5,057 nt of DNA from an uncultured Collinsella sp. (GTDB lineage Bacteria; Actinomycetota; Coriobacteriia; Coriobacteriales; Coriobacteriaceae): positions 1-5,057 of the forward strand of contig CALLFD010000063.1 in the NCBI GenBank assembly GCA_937997605.1, read 5' to 3'. Numbering within the stretch: the stretch's first letter is position 1; the number at the start of each line of letters is the position of its first letter. Shown here piece after piece: positions 4,989 to 5,057 of this stretch. The translations under genes and the position numbers were made by a program. Under the pieces are notes generated by a model, which searched no databases, was not told where the DNA came from, and was given only the letters and a program-made list of their open reading frames with translations.

Positions 4989-5057
4989 AAACTCTCATGG
5001 AGGGCTTATAGGACAAAAAGTGTGTCCCGATAGAACATCCGTTTCCGTCCATTAATC

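Noticed and set aside
5011..5027. GGACA/TGTCC hairpin near the right edge
   Set aside because: The stem is only 5 bp and the T-run on the minus strand is in the loop, not after it. It is too weak to call as a terminator or operator.

Overview
The window looks like a piece of an actinobacterial gut-type genome, most likely Coriobacteriia (Collinsella or a relative). This rests on my memory of the dispersed intergenic palindromes (cores TATCCACGCTC and ATCTGTAACA) and on the general gene style. It is an inference, and nothing here fixes the species.

Layout. Positions 1-248 hold three minus-strand tRNA genes, transcribed in the order Tyr(GTA), Thr(GGT), Met(CAT), behind a near-consensus sigma-70-type promoter at 311-340. 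Positions 341-647 are non-coding and carry a nested palindrome (440-469) and a 61-bp near-perfect hairpin (557-617). Then comes a compact sugar-uptake locus: a minus-strand MurR/RpiR-type regulator (648-1484), a short divergent control region (about 1485-1635) with an 8-bp inverted repeat, and a plus-strand two-gene operon. The operon encodes a family GH1 6-phospho-glycosidase (1636-3054) and a PTS EIIBC permease of the beta-glucoside type (3064-4464), 9 bp apart. A strong intrinsic terminator at 4566-4607 closes it. Positions 4608-5057 are non-coding, with fragments of the same repeat seen on the left, two equal-sized palindromic units (4757-4803 and 4837-4883), and a minus-strand terminator (4950-4988) that probably ends a gene lying beyond the right edge.

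How the genes work together. The EIIBC protein would import a beta-linked sugar and phosphorylate it at C6, with HPr and an EIIA supplied from elsewhere because no EIIA domain is encoded here. The GH1 enzyme would cleave the imported 6-phospho-glycoside. The RpiR-type protein, whose C-terminal SIS domain normally senses phosphosugars, would control the operon and perhaps itself from the shared intergenic region.

I see no clearly new system. The most interesting points are a GH1 enzyme with the Ser-Trp/Lys/Tyr phosphate-binding pattern of 6-phospho-beta-galactosidase (LacG) next to a beta-glucoside-type rather than a lactose-type PTS transporter, the operator-like repeat in the divergent region, and repeat elements that bracket the whole sugar cassette in direct orientation.
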